A program made the position numbers and the translations under genes. Shown in pieces: positions 44,350-53,467 of a DNA stretch of 64,000 nucleotides. Below the pieces are notes generated by a model that did no database searches, was not told the origin of the DNA, and saw only the letters and a program-made list of their open reading frames with translations. Source of the stretch: an uncultured Dialister sp. (GTDB taxonomy: Bacteria > Bacillota > Negativicutes > Veillonellales > Dialisteraceae); the NCBI GenBank assembly GCA_900547785.1, contig URIB01000002.1:62001-126000 (forward strand), in the 5' to 3' direction. Position 1 is the stretch's first letter, and each line of letters opens with the position of its first letter.

Positions 44350-45467
44350 TATATTTTCCCTCGTTCCGCAAGTGTAAGTGCCAGGTTCGCTATATTGGCT
44401 CCTGCATGAATGTTTTTTATCTGTTTGGCCGCTTCAGACATCATGATCAATGCATCCGGATTATTACGTAAATCTTCAATGTCTTGTATCAATTCCATAT
44501 CCGTTACATACTTATCTACAATCATTTTAGCCGCTCCTGCCGAAACAAAGACACGGGCGTTGAACGTTTGATGATCTTCAGCCGCATAAGGATATGGAAT
44601 CAGAATAGACGGCAATTCTTTTGCAGCCAGTTCGGATAAGCTAATGGCACCTGCTCTGCATATGATTAGATCCGCAGCAGCTAAAGCTGACGGCATATCA
44701 TATTCATATTCAATAATATGACTTCCTTTCCCATACGTCCCATCTTTGACTTCCCCAAGATCTTTTATTATTTCATCGTATGCCAAATGTCCTGTTACAT
44801 GATGAATATATACCCCGGATTTATTTTTAAAATATTTATGCACTCCAATCATTGCATGATTGATAGTCTTTGCTCCGCGACTTCCTCCGGTAACTAAAAT
44901 CATAAAATCCGATGCAGGAATCCCCATTTTCAATCTGGATTCAACTCTTTGTGCTTTTATAATAGTCGGACGGATAGGATTTCCTGTATAAATACACTTC
45001 TCCCTATGAGGAAATCTTGAAGCCGCCTCCTTATATCCCACCGCAATACGATTTACTACATGACTTAAAATCTTATTGGTTATTCCCGGTATTACATTTT
45101 GCTCCTGAATAAGTGTCGGAATATGCGAAAGAGCTGCTGCCATTAAAATAGGACCGCATACATATCCACCTGTTCCAATAACTACATCCGGCTTAAATTG
45201 ATTCAGAATTTTCCTTGCTTCAAAAAGGCTGCCGATTGCTTTTGTCAAAATCTTTATATTCTCAGCAGTAAATTTCCTTTTTAATCCTGATACCGAAATC
45301 GGTGAAAAATTGTAACCTTCCTTGGTAACAATTTCCGCTTCCATTCCATTCGGAGTTCCCACGAAAAGGAACTCAACATTTTCTATCTTTTCAATTTCTT
45401 TAGCTATAGTAATCGCCGGATATATATGTCCTCCGGTACCGCCTCCGGAAAGAATAACTCTTTTCAT
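44349..45467 (-). CDS. murG: UDP-GlcNAc:undecaprenyl-PP-MurNAc-pentapeptide transferase MurG
   Basis: Peripheral membrane GT-B transferase that makes lipid II. S-G-G-G-T-G-G-H-I-Y-P near the start, V-T-G-G-S-R-G-A, and the donor-site segment I-C-R-A-G-A-I-S-L-S-E-L are all present; 372 aa. It follows murD by 10 bp, the place where ftsW usually lies. Confidence 0.96.
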   Translation of the reverse strand: MKRVILSGGGTGGHIYPAITIAKEIEKIENVEFLFVGTPNGMEAEIVTKEGYNFSPISVSGLKRKFTAENIKILTKAIGSLFEARKILNQFKPDVVIGTGGYVCGPILMAAALSHIPTLIQEQNVIPGITNKILSHVVNRIAVGYKEAASRFPHREKCIYTGNPIRPTIIKAQRVESRLKMGIPASDFMILVTGGSRGAKTINHAMIGVHKYFKNKSGVYIHHVTGHLAYDEIIKDLGEVKDGTYGKGSHIIEYEYDMPSALAAADLIICRAGAISLSELAAKELPSILIPYPYAAEDHQTFNARVFVSAGAAKMIVDKYVTDMELIQDIEDLRNNPDALIMMSEAAKQIKNIHAGANIANLALTLAERGKI

Positions 45468-45477
45468 TCAAGCTCCA

Positions 45478-46824
45478 TTATCCATTTAATTTATTAACGA
45501 TTCTTTTAAAGTGCAATCCTCTCTCTTCAAAAGAAGAGTACATATCAAAACTTGAACAAGCCGGGGATAATAGAACCGTATCGCCCTCTCCAGCCAATTC
45601 TTTTCCCTTTTTCACTGCCTCTTCCATATCGGATGCCAAAACAACGGAAGTTATGTGGGATTTTTCTGCCTCCACTTTAAACCGAGACGCTGCTTCTCCA
45701 ATTAGAATCAAATGCTTCACATGTTTTTTTGCTGCTTCCATGAAAGAATTTAGCGGCGTACCTTTATCATGGCCGCCTGCAATTAATATTACAGGTTTAT
45801 TAAATGCCTCCATTCCCTTTATGGCAGCATCTACATTGGTCGCCTTGGAATCATTATAATATGATATTCCATTAAATGTACCGACAAATTCTATACGATG
45901 GGGCAATCCTTTAAAAGAAAGAATAGAGTGGCGTATACTTTCTACGGGAATCCCGCCTTCATAGGCAAGAAAAGACGCAGCTAATATATTTTCGTAGTTT
46001 TGATTTCCTTTCAGTTGTATATCTTGAATCTTCGCAAGAACAATTTCCTGCCCATGTCTTTTCAACACCAAAGTATCGTCTAACAAAGAAGCCCCTTCCT
46101 TAACGGTTTTCTTTGTACTGAACAAGCAAACTTCCGCATGTGCTTTTTTAGTCAGATATGGAGTGTAAGAATCTTCTGCATTTAACAATATACACTGATC
46201 TTCCCCCATATTTTCAAAAATTCTGGCCTTGGTTTCCACATAATTTTCCATAGTATGATGACGTTCCATATGGTCAGGTGTAATATTTAATATAACGGCC
46301 GCTTTCGGACGAAAAGTATCAATAAATTCAAGTTGAAAACTGGAAATCTCAGCAGCAATAAGTCCGTTTTCGGGTACAAGCTCCGCTTCTCTACTTAGCG
46401 AAATTCCCATGTTTCCCGCTAATGCAAACGGTATTCCGGAATCATTTATCATATCTCCCAGCAGGGTGGTTGTGGTTGTTTTTCCGTTTGTTCCTGTTAC
46501 TGCAAGAATCGGGGCCTTTGTCATACGATAAGCAAGTTCGACTTCGCTGATGACAGGTATTCCTTTTTTCAATGCAGCGGCAACAATCGGATTTTCCAGA
46601 GGGACAACCGGCGATACTACCACTGTATCTATATTTTTTAATAAAATTTCCGCCTGTGCCCCAAACTTAAAAATTGCTCCTAACGCAAGTAAAGTTTGTT
46701 TTTCTTTTAAATCCTTAATATTATCATGCAAATCAGAAATCAAAACCTGATATCCATGCCTAAGCAGCACATGCGCTGCTCCTAATCCGCTAATTCCCGC
46801 TCCCACCACTAATACATTTTTCAT
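45478..46824 (-). CDS. murD: UDP-MurNAc-L-alanine--D-glutamate ligase MurD
   Basis: 448 aa. Start M-K-N-V-L-V-V-G-A-G-I-S-G-L-G, ATP loop V-T-G-T-N-G-K-T-T-T-T, and Y-N-D-S-K-A-T-N in the third domain. ATG 46824 has a GAGG site; a GTG nine codons upstream is rejected because it precedes that site. Confidence 0.95.
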   Translation of the reverse strand: MKNVLVVGAGISGLGAAHVLLRHGYQVLISDLHDNIKDLKEKQTLLALGAIFKFGAQAEILLKNIDTVVVSPVVPLENPIVAAALKKGIPVISEVELAYRMTKAPILAVTGTNGKTTTTTLLGDMINDSGIPFALAGNMGISLSREAELVPENGLIAAEISSFQLEFIDTFRPKAAVILNITPDHMERHHTMENYVETKARIFENMGEDQCILLNAEDSYTPYLTKKAHAEVCLFSTKKTVKEGASLLDDTLVLKRHGQEIVLAKIQDIQLKGNQNYENILAASFLAYEGGIPVESIRHSILSFKGLPHRIEFVGTFNGISYYNDSKATNVDAAIKGMEAFNKPVILIAGGHDKGTPLNSFMEAAKKHVKHLILIGEAASRFKVEAEKSHITSVVLASDMEEAVKKGKELAGEGDTVLLSPACSSFDMYSSFEERGLHFKRIVNKLNG

Positions 46825-46861
46825 TAGTCCCGCCTCTGCTTTTTTACCCACATTATTTTGA

Positions 46862-47821
46862 TTACTGCAAAGAAACCGTTAACACTGCACCTGCAAAAAT
46901 ACATGCAAACAACCAAAATGACCAGACTACCCGTACTTCACTCCAGCCACACAGTTCAAAATGATGATGCAACGGACTCATTTTAAAAATTCGTTTCCCT
47001 GTTAATTTAAATGAAAAGACCTGAATGATAACGGAAAGCGCCTCTAATACAAAAATAATTCCCAAAAACACAAGCAACAACTCTGTCCGTGTTATAACCG
47101 CAAGCCCGGATAAAACACCGCCTAATGCCAAAGATCCTGTATCCCCCATAAAAATTTTGGCCGGATGATAATTAAAAAATAAGAATCCGGTACATACTCC
47201 CGCCATTATAGTAATGAAATATCCTACATCATGAAAACAGTTCAGATAACAGTATACACTATATGCCAGAAATGTAACGACACAGCATCCTGACGCCAAT
47301 CCATCCAGACCGTCTGTCAGATTTACCGCATTTGATCCTCCTACTATGACAAGAATCACAAAAATATAATAAAACGGACCGACAAAAAATTCAGTATGAA
47401 AAAAAGGAATAGAAACAGCACTTGGTAAATGTAATGTTTCTATACATCCCCAACAAAAAAGTATCGACAAAATAAGCTGCCCCAATAATTTTTGTTTTGC
47501 TGTAAGTCCTAAATTTCTTTTTTTCTCCGCTTTGATAAAATCATCTAAAAAGCCAAGGATTCCATGTCCTATCATCAAAAATAATAACCATAGGATTGAC
47601 GTATCTAATAAACCGTTCCATAAAATAACAATACATGCGGACAACAGCATAAACACTCCTCCCATTGTAGGTGTTCCTGCTTTCGCCCGATGTGACTGGG
47701 GACCTTCTTCTCTGATAGATTGTTTCGCCTTATATTTACGTGCCAAGGGTATTGCAAAATAGCCAAGAATAACGGTAACTATAATAGCTTCTATCATATA
47801 TGTCAGATAATTAATTTCCAT
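46862..47821 (-). CDS. mraY: Phospho-MurNAc-pentapeptide transferase MraY
   Basis: Polytopic membrane enzyme of about ten segments making lipid I. K-A-G-T-P-T-M-G-G, F-L-D-D-F-I-K, N-L-T-D-G-L-D-G-L-A and G-D-T-G-S-L-A-L-G-G motifs are all present; 319 aa. It overlaps murF by 11 bp. Confidence 0.97.
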   Translation of the reverse strand: MEINYLTYMIEAIIVTVILGYFAIPLARKYKAKQSIREEGPQSHRAKAGTPTMGGVFMLLSACIVILWNGLLDTSILWLLFLMIGHGILGFLDDFIKAEKKRNLGLTAKQKLLGQLILSILFCWGCIETLHLPSAVSIPFFHTEFFVGPFYYIFVILVIVGGSNAVNLTDGLDGLASGCCVVTFLAYSVYCYLNCFHDVGYFITIMAGVCTGFLFFNYHPAKIFMGDTGSLALGGVLSGLAVITRTELLLVFLGIIFVLEALSVIIQVFSFKLTGKRIFKMSPLHHHFELCGWSEVRVVWSFWLFACIFAGAVLTVSLQ

Positions 47822-49205
47822 TTTCCGCTAACATGTCCTTCCAATATCCGGTTATTTTTTCCATATGCATGGAACGGGATCCTTTGATAAGAATCACATC
47901 TCCCTCTGAAGTATTTTCTTTTAAATACCGGGCCGCTTCTTCACAAGATTGACATTCTTTCATCCAAGAAATACCGCCTGTTTCCTTTGCACCTTTTATT
48001 ATATTCTTACTCAGTGCTCCCACTGTAACCAGTCCGTCAAACCCCATTTCTCCGGCTGCTTTTCCTACTTGATAATGCAATTCTTTCTCCAGCTTTCCCA
48101 ACTCTCCCATATCTCCCAACATAAGAATATGCCGAGTGCCTCTTATTTGTTTCAAAGATAAAAATGCCATTTTCATAGAAAGCGGGTTTGCATTATAAGA
48201 ATCATCAATAATGGTTGTTTCTCCTATTTTCAGAAGCATTTGCCTTTGTTGCCCCGGCATAAAGGCATCCATGTTTTTTTGAATCTTTTTTATATCAATA
48301 CCCAAAACCCTTGCCGATGCAATAGCCGCCAATGCATTATAAATATTATGTACCCCCAACAGATTCAATTTCACTCTGAAGGCTTCATCAAAACAAGTGC
48401 AAGTATATTTGGTCCGTTCCGATTCATAAGTAATATCAGAACCATATACGGTATATTTCCCGTTTAATCCATAAGTAATGACATTCCCTTTAAAACGATC
48501 AATCATTTTCATAACAAGCGGATCATCACCATTTAAAACCGCCACACCATCATCAGGTAAAGAATCTATCAGTTCACGCTTTGCTTTTGCAATATTGGCT
48601 TGACTTCCTAATAATCCTATATGTGCTGTCCCCACATTAGTGATAACTCCAATAGTAGGAGAAGCTATGTCGCAAAGTTCCTTGATTTGCCCTAACCCCC
48701 GCATTCCCATTTCCACAACACAAACCTCGGTTTCTTTTGTCATGGAAAGAAGCGTTAGCGATAATCCGATTTCATTGTTAAAATTCCTTTGTGTCGAACA
48801 TACTTTAAATTTAGAAGAAAGAACTTCGCTAATCATATCTTTTGTTGTCGTTTTTCCGTTAGAACCGGTAATTGCCACTACGGGAATATCAAACTTCATC
48901 CGGTAATAATGGGCCAAATCTTTTAGTGCCTGTTTTGTATCATCCACTAAAAGAACAGATACCTCATCAGGGATATCTTTTAAGTAACTCATGTGGGAAA
49001 TAATAACTGCCGCTGCACCTTTTTGTACCGCCGTGAAAATAAATTCATGCCCATTAAAGTTTTCTCCCTCTAAAGGCAAAAATAATTCTCCCGCAGTTAA
49101 TGAACGTGTATCTGTACTTATGCCGGAACAATAGGACATCTTTCCGGCTTGCAGTACACGTCCTTTTGTTGCCTTTTTTACTTCTTCTAATGAAAATGAT
49201 GCCAT
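47811..49205 (-). CDS. murF: UDP-MurNAc-tripeptide--D-Ala-D-Ala ligase MurF
   Basis: 464 aa. Mur ligase with I-T-G-S-N-G-K-T-T-T-K-D-M ATP loop near residues 112-124 and D-D-S-Y-N-A-N-P in the C-terminal part. Adds the D-Ala-D-Ala made by Ddl. 4 bp after murE. Confidence 0.96.
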   Translation of the reverse strand: MASFSLEEVKKATKGRVLQAGKMSYCSGISTDTRSLTAGELFLPLEGENFNGHEFIFTAVQKGAAAVIISHMSYLKDIPDEVSVLLVDDTKQALKDLAHYYRMKFDIPVVAITGSNGKTTTKDMISEVLSSKFKVCSTQRNFNNEIGLSLTLLSMTKETEVCVVEMGMRGLGQIKELCDIASPTIGVITNVGTAHIGLLGSQANIAKAKRELIDSLPDDGVAVLNGDDPLVMKMIDRFKGNVITYGLNGKYTVYGSDITYESERTKYTCTCFDEAFRVKLNLLGVHNIYNALAAIASARVLGIDIKKIQKNMDAFMPGQQRQMLLKIGETTIIDDSYNANPLSMKMAFLSLKQIRGTRHILMLGDMGELGKLEKELHYQVGKAAGEMGFDGLVTVGALSKNIIKGAKETGGISWMKECQSCEEAARYLKENTSEGDVILIKGSRSMHMEKITGYWKDMLAENGN

Positions 49206-49209
49206 GATA

Positions 49210-50718
49210 TTATCCTCTCAACACCATTTGTACTTCTTCCCGATCCTCAAAATGAATTGTCCGATCTCTTAGAATTTGGTAATCCTCATGCCCTTTCCCG
49301 GCTATAATAACCATATCTTTCTCTTTCGCTAAAGAAACGGCTTTTTGAATTGCTTTACGGCGATCAGGCTCTATTTTATATTGCAGAAGAGGATTTTTTA
49401 CCAATATTTCTTCTATTCCCGCCTTCACTTCTTCTATAATAGTCAGCGGATTTTCCGTACGCGGATTATCACTGGTTATTATGACAATATCTGCATATTC
49501 GCCTGCTATACAGCCCATAATAGGGCGTTTCAATTTATCTCTGTCACCGCCACAACCAAATACGGCAATCACTCTACCTTCGGTAATCTCTCTGGCAGTG
49601 GTTAATACTTTTTCCAAACCGTCCGGCGTATGAGCGTAATCGACAACTACAGTAAACGGCTGTCCTTCATCAATTAATTCGAATCGTCCGGGTACGGATT
49701 GGAATGTTGATAAAGCTTTCACGACAGTTTCAACCGGAACTCCTTCCGAAAATGCAACACCTGCCGCCGCTGTGGAATTGTAAATATTGAACCGCCCTAC
49801 CAATTTAGTTTTCACCAAATATTCTTTGCCGTGAAATCTCAAATGAAATATAGAGTTTTTACTTGTAAACGTGGTATCAAAAATATATAAATCAGACGTA
49901 CCTGTCATTCCGTAACTATAGCAAGTACAAACTTTTTTATCTTGAACAGCGGACTCCATGATACTTGCATAGTCATCATCCCGATTCACCCATGCTGTTT
50001 TATTTTTTTTGAACTGCCCTGCTGAAGATATCATATCAAACAACATTGCTTTTGCTTTTGCATAATTTTCCATTGTCTTGTGATAGTCTAAGTGATCTTC
50101 TGTAAGATTTGTGAATACCGCCGTATCAAATTCACAGCCCGAAACACGCCCCATAACCAATGCATGGGATGAAACTTCCATACATACATATTCCACTTTC
50201 TCCTCAGCCATTTCCCATAATAAGCGTTGTAAATCAATAACATCAGGTGTGGTATTATGCGTCGGTATTTCCCTATCTCCAATCAATGCATGAATAGTTC
50301 CTATAACTCCCGTTTTATAGCCGGCAGTGTGCAATATATGAGAAATAATGTGTGTTGTTGTTGTTTTGCCATTTGTACCGGTTACTGCAATCATTCTCAT
50401 TTTTCGGGAAGGATAGTCAAAAAAATAAGGAGCCATATCTTCCATCGCTTTTCTCGTGCTATCAACATAAATAACCGTGCACGCTGATGAAATTTTTATA
50501 TCCTTTTCTGCAACAATAGCGGCGGCGCCTTTTTGTATAGCCTCTAATGCAAACGCATGTCCGTCTACTTTTGCTCCGGTAAGACAAAAAAACAGACTCC
50601 CCTCCCGTACATTTCGGGAATCTGCTGTAACGTCCGATATATTTATTTCAACCGATCCAACTACATTCTTGCATACTGTTTTTGTTAGTAACTCTTTTAA
50701 TTTCTTCAACTTAACCAC
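49210..50718 (-). CDS. murE: UDP-MurNAc-tripeptide synthetase MurE, meso-DAP type
   Basis: 502 aa. ATP loop V-T-G-T-N-G-K-T-T-T-T near residues 114-124. S-D-N-P-R-T-E-N-P is the D-N-P-R motif that in known MurE enzymes selects meso-diaminopimelate, matching the DAP genes of the window. It is preceded by a hairpin and candidate promoter, not by ftsI. Confidence 0.96.
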   Translation of the reverse strand: MVKLKKLKELLTKTVCKNVVGSVEINISDVTADSRNVREGSLFFCLTGAKVDGHAFALEAIQKGAAAIVAEKDIKISSACTVIYVDSTRKAMEDMAPYFFDYPSRKMRMIAVTGTNGKTTTTHIISHILHTAGYKTGVIGTIHALIGDREIPTHNTTPDVIDLQRLLWEMAEEKVEYVCMEVSSHALVMGRVSGCEFDTAVFTNLTEDHLDYHKTMENYAKAKAMLFDMISSAGQFKKNKTAWVNRDDDYASIMESAVQDKKVCTCYSYGMTGTSDLYIFDTTFTSKNSIFHLRFHGKEYLVKTKLVGRFNIYNSTAAAGVAFSEGVPVETVVKALSTFQSVPGRFELIDEGQPFTVVVDYAHTPDGLEKVLTTAREITEGRVIAVFGCGGDRDKLKRPIMGCIAGEYADIVIITSDNPRTENPLTIIEEVKAGIEEILVKNPLLQYKIEPDRRKAIQKAVSLAKEKDMVIIAGKGHEDYQILRDRTIHFEDREEVQMVLRG

Positions 50719-50747
50719 CTTATACAGTACTCACAAACAAGATAATT

Positions 50748-50781
50748 ATTATATAATATACCAACTTTCCTATATATACAA
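50748..50781 (-). promoter_or_regulatory. Candidate murE promoter
   Basis: Minus strand TTGTAT (50781-50776), a 17-bp spacer and TATTAT (50758-50753), with a perfect TATAAT overlapping at 50753-50748. It lies in the 89-bp ftsL-murE gap. The -35 is weak. Confidence 0.45.
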
Positions 50782-50806
50782 CAGCAGCTCATGAAAGGGC
50801 TGCTGT
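50781..50806 (-). terminator. Hairpin after ftsL
   Basis: 8-bp GC-rich stem ACAGCAGC/GCTGCTGT with a 10-nt loop (50789-50798), directly past the ftsL stop. The downstream minus-strand sequence is only moderately T-rich, so attenuation with read-through is more likely than full termination. Confidence 0.5.
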
Positions 50807-50807
50807 T

Positions 50808-51185
50808 TTAATCTTTTATGGTTACTTTTCCAATTTTTGTGTCATTACTTCCATAGACAGCATCTGTCGATACTCTCATACCCAATTCCGTTTCTGCTAT
50901 TTTTTGGATTCTTGCAGGTGCCTCTAATTTAGCCACCTCTAACTGTCTTATCGCGTTTTCTTTTGATAAATTTATCACTTCTGCACGAACCAACTGCATT
51001 CTATATTCGGCTTGCACATTATATGCGGCAAAGACATAGTAAACCAAAATCGGAACAAGCAAAACTAATAAATACAGCACAAAATCATGAACAGCAAAGT
51101 TTACTTCCGTTTTACTTCTCCCGGAAACAATTACAGAATCGGAAGCATTCATATAGTTGATCATTTCTACATTTTGTGACAGCAT
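50808..51185 (-). CDS. ftsL: FtsL/DivIC-like cell division protein
   Basis: 125 aa bitopic protein: cytoplasmic N-terminus of about 35 residues, one membrane segment (near 35-55, V-L-Y-L-L-V-L-L-V-P-I-L-V-Y), then a coiled coil with V-I-N-L-S-K-E-N and a C-terminal E-T-E-L-G-M-R. Identified by shape, size and place between rsmH and murE. GGGAGAGG site. Confidence 0.8.
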   Translation of the reverse strand: MLSQNVEMINYMNASDSVIVSGRSKTEVNFAVHDFVLYLLVLLVPILVYYVFAAYNVQAEYRMQLVRAEVINLSKENAIRQLEVAKLEAPARIQKIAETELGMRVSTDAVYGSNDTKIGKVTIKD

Positions 51186-51201
51186 TTTTTACCTCTCCCA
51201 C

Positions 51202-52134
51202 TTACACTTTTTCTACCACTCTCAGAACAGCGCTTCGTGCCCTCGGATTATTTTTTATTTCCTCATCAGACGGCCGTATCGCTTTCCCCACCCGCCTTAC
51301 TAATTGCCGGTGATTACAAACACAAATCGGTATATCAGGAGGACATATACAATCCTTCTCCATTTCTTTAAATACATTTTTTACAATTCTGTCTTCCAAG
51401 GACTGAAAACTGATAATCCCCAAACGCCCGCCCGGTTTTAAGTGATTTATAGATTTTTCTATAGTCGATTGAAGTATCTCCAATTCATTATTCACTTCAA
51501 TACGTATTGCCTGAAATGTTCTTTTGGCAGGATGAGGACCCGTTCTTCTGGCTCCTGCCGGAATGGCAGCCTTAATGACTTGAACCAAGTCATTTGTTGT
51601 TTCTATCGGGTGATTGACCCGCTTACTGCAAATAAATGATGCTATCCGGCTGGCCCATCGTTCTTCTCCATAGTCATTAATTATTTTTTCCAAATCTTTC
51701 TCTTCATAAGTGTTGATCACTTCATAAGCACTTAAAGATTGTCTGCGATCCATTCTCATATCAAGTTTTCCGTCATTCATGTAAGAAAAACCGCGTTCAC
51801 TTTCATCAAGTTGATAAGAGGATACTCCCAAATCAAATATAAAGCCGTTCACCATATTGATTTGAAGCGAGTCCAGGACTTCGCCTATATGTGAAAAATT
51901 ACTTTGTATTGCTATGTGTTTACATCGGGCTCCACGGAGCCGTTCTTCTGCAGCTTGTATCGCCTCTTCATCTTGGTCTATACCTATCAGCAAACCCTCT
52001 TCCGATAATCTCTTCGAAAGTGCAAAAGAATGGCCTCCACCGCCCAATGTGCAATCTACATAAACACCATTAAAATCAGTAAGAATATAATTAATCATTT
52101 CTTGTAAAAGTACTGTTGTATGCTTGAATTCCAT
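51202..52134 (-). CDS. rsmH: 16S rRNA (cytosine(1402)-N4)-methyltransferase RsmH
   Basis: 310 aa. H-T-T-V-L-L-Q-E-M near the start, the SAM loop D-C-T-L-G-G-G-G-H-S and D-L-G-V-S-S-Y-Q-L-D motif, followed by the C-terminal I-S-F-Q-S-L-E-D-R-I-V-K. Also called MraW. Between mraZ and ftsL. Confidence 0.96.
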   Translation of the reverse strand: MEFKHTTVLLQEMINYILTDFNGVYVDCTLGGGGHSFALSKRLSEEGLLIGIDQDEEAIQAAEERLRGARCKHIAIQSNFSHIGEVLDSLQINMVNGFIFDLGVSSYQLDESERGFSYMNDGKLDMRMDRRQSLSAYEVINTYEEKDLEKIINDYGEERWASRIASFICSKRVNHPIETTNDLVQVIKAAIPAGARRTGPHPAKRTFQAIRIEVNNELEILQSTIEKSINHLKPGGRLGIISFQSLEDRIVKNVFKEMEKDCICPPDIPICVCNHRQLVRRVGKAIRPSDEEIKNNPRARSAVLRVVEKV

Positions 52135-52142
52135 ATCTGCCT

Positions 52143-52580
52143 CTATATATCAAAGCCCAAAGGAATATCTAGTGAATTTGCCAGATCTGCAATTGACTCT
52201 TCTCCATTTTCATCACTGTCAAGTAATTCAGGATTCCAGATTTCAATCATAGATCCTGTCCCCACTACACAAACCTCTTTTTTCAGATCTGCCAATTCAC
52301 GTAAATGTGCAGGTATTAATATTCTCCCTTGGCGATCACATTCAATTTCCGTACTTTTCCCAATCAAGTATCTCTTGATTTTACGAACCCTTTTATCCGT
52401 AAAAGGTAATTGCTGTAACCTGGCAAGCAATGCATTCCACCGCTCCATAGGATAAATACAAAGGCAAGCGTCCAAACCGGGAGCCAAAACAAAACTGTCC
52501 CCCAACTCTTCTCTGAATTTGGCGGGAAGAATCATGCGTCCTTTCGCATCTATCGTATGTGAATATTCATTCATGAACAT
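52143..52580 (-). CDS. mraZ: Transcriptional regulator MraZ
   Basis: 145 aa from ATG 52580, with GGAGGTGG 8 nt upstream. Two AbrB-like motifs are seen: D-A-K-G-R-M-I-L-P-A-K-F-R and D-R-Q-G-R-I-L-I-P-A-H-L-R. MraZ forms a ring that binds repeats in front of its own operon and represses the dcw cluster. The operator is visible upstream. A GTG ten codons earlier would place the start inside the operator. Confidence 0.95.
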   Translation of the reverse strand: MFMNEYSHTIDAKGRMILPAKFREELGDSFVLAPGLDACLCIYPMERWNALLARLQQLPFTDKRVRKIKRYLIGKSTEIECDRQGRILIPAHLRELADLKKEVCVVGTGSMIEIWNPELLDSDENGEESIADLANSLDIPLGFDI

Positions 52581-52595
52581 AATTCTTTCCACCTC

Positions 52596-52630
52596 CCCAC
52601 TTTTAACCACATTCTACCACAATCAACCAC
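52596..52630 (-). promoter_or_regulatory. MraZ operator: four GTGG repeats with 10-bp period
   Basis: On the minus strand GTGGT, GTGGT, GTGGT and GTGGG recur exactly every 10 bp (plus-strand CCAC ends at 52630, 52620, 52610 and 52600). This matches the MraZ-box design of short direct repeats one helical turn apart. A fifth GGTGG lies in the mraZ ribosome binding site, off the 10-bp register. Confidence 0.85.
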
Positions 52631-52639
52631 TATCAACAA
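52611..52639 (-). promoter_or_regulatory. Candidate mraZ (dcw) promoter
   Basis: Minus strand TTGTTG (52639-52634), a 17-bp spacer and TAGAAT (52616-52611). The -10 lies between the second and third MraZ boxes, so MraZ binding would block RNA polymerase. The 52640-52785 stretch further upstream is AT-rich with no gene found. Confidence 0.5.
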
Positions 52640-52787
52640 TACAGAACATTTATTCGAAATGAATATTCAAATTTATTTTCTCTTTCTATTCTTTATTTCT
52701 TCTCACATATCCCGCTTATAGCCCCTGCAACTTAAAACCACATTCCAATAGCACGAAATCTTTTCTTAACCACTTTTAAAGCCCACG

Positions 52788-52814
52788 AAAAAAGACACCC
52801 CATGGATGTCTTTT
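52788..52814 (-). terminator. Terminator after rpmA
   Basis: Minus-strand hairpin AAAAGACA/TGTCTTTT (stem 52790-52797 / 52807-52814) followed by a T run. Ends the rplU-prp-rpmA operon, 37 bp past rpmA. Confidence 0.8.
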
Positions 52815-52850
52815 CATATCTGATTATTAAAATTTCAATAATCGTATCTG

Positions 52851-53135
52851 TTATTCACTGACAGGATAAACACTAACTTGTCTTTTATCTCTGCCGAGAC
52901 GTTCAAAATGCACTTTTCCTTCTGCTGTAGCAAAAAGTGTATCATCTTTTCCCAATTTTACATTCACTCCCGGATGGATATGCGTGCCTCTCTGACGAAC
53001 AATAATATTCCCGGCTTTGGCAATCATTCCATCATGCATTTTGGTCCCGAGTCTCTGTGCATTAGAGTCACGACCATTTTTAGTGCTGGAAACACCTTTT
53101 TTATGAGCGAATAACTGAAGATCAAATAATAACAT
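52851..53135 (-). CDS. rpmA: Ribosomal protein L27 with cleavable N-terminal peptide
   Basis: 94 aa from ATG 53135 (GGGGTGA site). It begins M-L-L-F-D-L-Q-L-F-A before H-K-K-G; the L-Q-L-F-A segment is the Firmicute leader cut by the Prp protease to expose the mature end that reaches the peptidyl-transferase centre. The prp gene lies directly upstream. A GTG at 53144 would overlap the prp stop and is rejected. Confidence 0.95.
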   Translation of the reverse strand: MLLFDLQLFAHKKGVSSTKNGRDSNAQRLGTKMHDGMIAKAGNIIVRQRGTHIHPGVNVKLGKDDTLFATAEGKVHFERLGRDKRQVSVYPVSE

Positions 53136-53140
53136 GTAAT

Positions 53141-53467
53141 TCACCCCTTTATCATTATCAAACTAAGTGTATCAGGATATCTTTCCTTAATTTCTTCAAG
53201 CCCGCGTAGCATTGTTTTTATCAGAATATCCGACCTCTTGTCGGCCTGATTTCCAATATCCACATTCATAAATCCATGTTCGGAATCGTAATTACCCTCC
53301 ATTTGAAGAACATCCCGTAATCCAAATGCACAAGTTAGAGCAACACTTGATACAGCGGCACATACAAGATCGTATTCATCATTTCCCCTATTGCTCTCAG
53401 CATGTCCGGAAATGAGAAATCCCTTGTATCGGCCTTGCGAATCCAAACGCACCTTTATGGTAATCAT
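53141..53467 (-). CDS. prp: Ribosomal-processing cysteine protease Prp
   Basis: 108 aa. Catalytic pair His22 (I-S-G-H-A-E) and Cys36 (D-L-V-C-A-A-V-S-S) as in staphylococcal Prp. It removes the L27 leader peptide and lies between rplU and rpmA, the usual Firmicute order. Start and stop overlap its neighbours by a few bases (TAATG with rplU). Confidence 0.95.
   Translation of the reverse strand: MITIKVRLDSQGRYKGFLISGHAESNRGNDEYDLVCAAVSSVALTCAFGLRDVLQMEGNYDSEHGFMNVDIGNQADKRSDILIKTMLRGLEEIKERYPDTLSLIMIKG

Noticed and set aside
52596..52630. Short CRISPR-like direct repeats
   Set aside because: Five-base units with 10-bp period are MraZ boxes, far too short for CRISPR repeats and spacers; no cas genes.
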